Below are positions 5,497 through 6,632 of a stretch of DNA of 6,632 bases, one piece after another. How positions within the stretch are numbered: the first letter of the stretch is position 1; each line of letters starts with the position of its first letter. The stretch is from an uncultured Desulfohalobiaceae bacterium (GTDB lineage Bacteria > Desulfobacterota > Desulfovibrionia > Desulfovibrionales > Desulfonatronovibrionaceae). The translations under genes were made by a program, and so were the position numbers. Below the pieces are notes generated by a model that was not told where the DNA came from, ran no database searches, and was given only the letters and a program-made list of their open reading frames with translations. The stretch is taken from assembly GCA_913055195.1 (NCBI GenBank), contig CAJXJU010000070.1, forward strand, positions 1-6,632. The letters are read 5' to 3'.

Positions 5497-6240
5497 ATGC
5501 TTTTTGTACCACCTGATCCAGAAACGTCCAGCCAGAATACCACTGAACCAGAGGAAGAGCTCGATCTCGATTCTTTAGAACTGGAGGAAAATGATGCTTC
5601 TGAAGAGGAGAATAATGCTCCTGAAAAGGTTGAACTGGATTTAGACGACGCTCCTTTTTTAGAAGAAGAGGAAGAAGTTGAAGAAACTCAAGAGGACGAA
5701 CCTTCACCATCTGTTGAACTAGATACCCAACCAGAAGAAGTAGAACAAACTAAAGCCATTCCTTTCTGGAAAAAAAAATGGTTTATTATTCTTTTTGTCC
5801 TGGTTGTTATTGCGCTAGCAGCAGCAATATATTTTTTTGTTTTCAGATCATCGACAGCACCGTCAGAACCTGCACAACCCGAGGTAGTGAAAAAAAAGCA
5901 GCCTTCTCCACCCAAGCCGCCTCCACCGCCTCCTCCAGAAGAGATAATTATTCCTTTTGAGCCATTCTGGGTGGAGATAAAATTTAAGAACAAAACCAAA
6001 TTTCTGTACTGCAAATTTCAGTTCTCTACTACAAATGACAAGTTAACCTGGGAAATCAAGAGGAAACAAATTATCTTACGGGACGCAATTTATTATTATT
6101 TAAAAAATAAAGATTTCATGTTTTTAAACAGCAAAAAAAACGGAGAACGTTTAAAAAAAGACATATTGACCGTAGTCAATCAGTATTTAAATAATGGCCA
6201 ATTAGAAAATATCTTAATAGAGGAATATGTGATTAAATAA
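5497..6240 (+). CDS. fliL: FliL-family flagellar basal-body/stator-associated protein with long acidic N-terminus
   Basis: FliL is a single-span inner-membrane protein around the MotAB stator that supports torque and motor stability. This 247-aa protein has four parts. Residues 1-88 are very acidic, with ELDLD-like units at about 21, 46 and 74. A single membrane helix lies at about 95-116, after the basic WKKKW, giving a cytoplasmic N-terminus. A proline-rich linker PSPPKPPPPPPP covers about 136-147. A periplasmic FliL-like domain covers about 155-247 (FWVEIKFKNK, LTWEIKRKQIILRDAIYYYLKNKDF, GERLKKDILTVVNQYL, ending NILIEEYVIK, like the usual FTEFVVQ end). E. coli-type FliL is about 150-160 aa, so the acidic region is extra. 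The ATG at 5497 has no Shine-Dalgarno sequence and an in-frame TAA lies two codons upstream. GCATT/AATGC (5487-5500) could pair across the start. Topology and C-terminal pattern make the family likely; the start is uncertain. Confidence 0.8.
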   Translation: MLFVPPDPETSSQNTTEPEEELDLDSLELEENDASEEENNAPEKVELDLDDAPFLEEEEEVEETQEDEPSPSVELDTQPEEVEQTKAIPFWKKKWFIILFVLVVIALAAAIYFFVFRSSTAPSEPAQPEVVKKKQPSPPKPPPPPPPEEIIIPFEPFWVEIKFKNKTKFLYCKFQFSTTNDKLTWEIKRKQIILRDAIYYYLKNKDFMFLNSKKNGERLKKDILTVVNQYLNNGQLENILIEEYVIK

Positions 6241-6554
6241 TGGTAAACCCTATTGACCTGCCGGTCATTTTCGCCCAAACACCGCAAGTTCAGAAGTTGC
6301 AAAATGCAGGCCAGGCTTTTCCTGAAGCTCAGCAATCTTTTATAGGCGATATGGTGATTCAAAAACAAGAAAGGGAAAAAGAAAAAGTTCCGCAAACAGA
6401 AAAATCAGACACAGGGATCCAGATCAAAAAGGACAAACAAAATAAAAATAAGCAACAACAGAATAAGCTCAGAGATCGTAAACAGAAAAAAGAGAAAAAA
6501 GATATTGAAGCCATATCATCTGGCTCCGGTCACCTGATTAATATTGAAATATAA
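6240..6554 (+). CDS. Small Lys/Gln-rich conserved-type protein downstream of fliL, function unknown
   Basis: I do not recognise a named family. The 104-aa product has a short ordered start, MVNPIDLPVIFAQTPQVQKLQ, then a strongly charged, low-complexity middle (about 40-90, rich in Lys, Gln and Glu), and a short end SGHLINIEI. There is no signal peptide, membrane segment or cysteine. Its predicted form is a soluble, helical or disordered cytoplasmic protein. The ATG overlaps the fliL stop by one base (TAATG), so it is almost certainly translated by coupling; AGAGG at 6219-6223 is too distant to be a good site. Small basic proteins with this NPID...Q layout are, as far as I recall, found in flagellar clusters of related bacteria, which makes a flagellar accessory or assembly role plausible but unproven. 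The base composition of the middle (A-rich) reflects the Lys/Gln content. A repeat element begins on the base after the stop codon. Confidence 0.75.
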   Translation: MVNPIDLPVIFAQTPQVQKLQNAGQAFPEAQQSFIGDMVIQKQEREKEKVPQTEKSDTGIQIKKDKQNKNKQQQNKLRDRKQKKEKKDIEAISSGSGHLINIEI

Positions 6555-6610
6555 GAGTCTCCTGCAAAAAGTCGAAACTCGCAATTTACAGCCAGCGGGG
6601 ACAGGCGAAC
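6555..6610 (+). repeat. Left half of the 151-bp-family element (copy C, truncated by window end)
   Basis: These 56 bases align without gaps to 5235-5290 of the complete element, identical at 50 positions. They begin GAGTCTCCTGCAAAAAGTCG and end GGGGACAGGCGAAC. The remainder of the element may continue to and beyond 6632; 6611-6632 does not resemble the centre of copy B. The element starts on the base after the stop codon of the small gene and is preceded by ATAA, as is copy B, hinting at an AT-rich target preference. The perfect palindrome AACGTACGTT at 6608-6617 straddles the end of the half-unit. Confidence 0.85.
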
Positions 6611-6632
6611 GTACGTTGTTCAGATGTCAAGT

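Noticed and set aside
5132..5710. 192-aa minus-strand reading frame
   Set aside because: It spans the end of cheY, both repeat elements and the start of fliL on the opposite strand, so it is a chance open frame.

Overview
The window is a chromosomal flagellar segment with all genes on the + strand: flhA, flhF, flhG, fliA, cheY, a FliL-family gene and a small lysine/glutamine-rich protein gene. This order, with a cheY and a FliL-like gene directly after fliA, and the moderate-to-low GC coding sequence with ATG starts, fit a flagellated sulfate-reducer-type deltaproteobacterium (Desulfovibrionota, Desulfovibrionales-like). That assignment rests on recalled gene order and protein style, not on a database search. 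FlhF and FlhG suggest a polar or otherwise number-controlled flagellum.

Layout. 1-46 is the right end of a repeat element. 83-4852 holds four tightly packed genes: FlhA (export gate), FlhF (SRP-type placement GTPase), FlhG (MinD-like number regulator) and FliA (sigma-28). Most junctions overlap (11 nt flhA/flhF, 47 nt flhG/fliA, 38 nt fliA/cheY); flhF/flhG is separated by 31 nt. CheY follows with a near-perfect Shine-Dalgarno sequence. The spacer 5199-5496 has no gene. It holds a hairpin, a 151-bp inverted-repeat element (5235-5385) and a 79-bp inverted-repeat element (5403-5481). Each element is bracketed by a perfect 8-bp direct repeat that looks like a target-site duplication. FliL (5497-6240) and the small protein (6240-6554) are coupled by a TAATG junction. 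A third copy of the 151-bp family starts right after the last stop codon, at 6555.

How it works together. FlhF and FlhG set where and how many flagella form. FlhA exports the rod, hook and filament subunits. FliA transcribes the late genes, CheY controls the motor switch and FliL sits by the stator. The two most notable observations are (1) the two apparent non-autonomous elements inserted one base apart between cheY and fliL, which have stretched a reconstructed 52-nt operon spacer to 298 nt, and (2) an FlhF whose P-loop lysine and DTAG-type motif are gone, next to an FlhG without the N-terminal FlhF-activating motif. Together the latter suggest loss of the usual GTPase cycle. I see no defence system, CRISPR, tRNA or rRNA. 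The window starts and ends inside copies of the same repeat, so it may be a contig broken at repeats.
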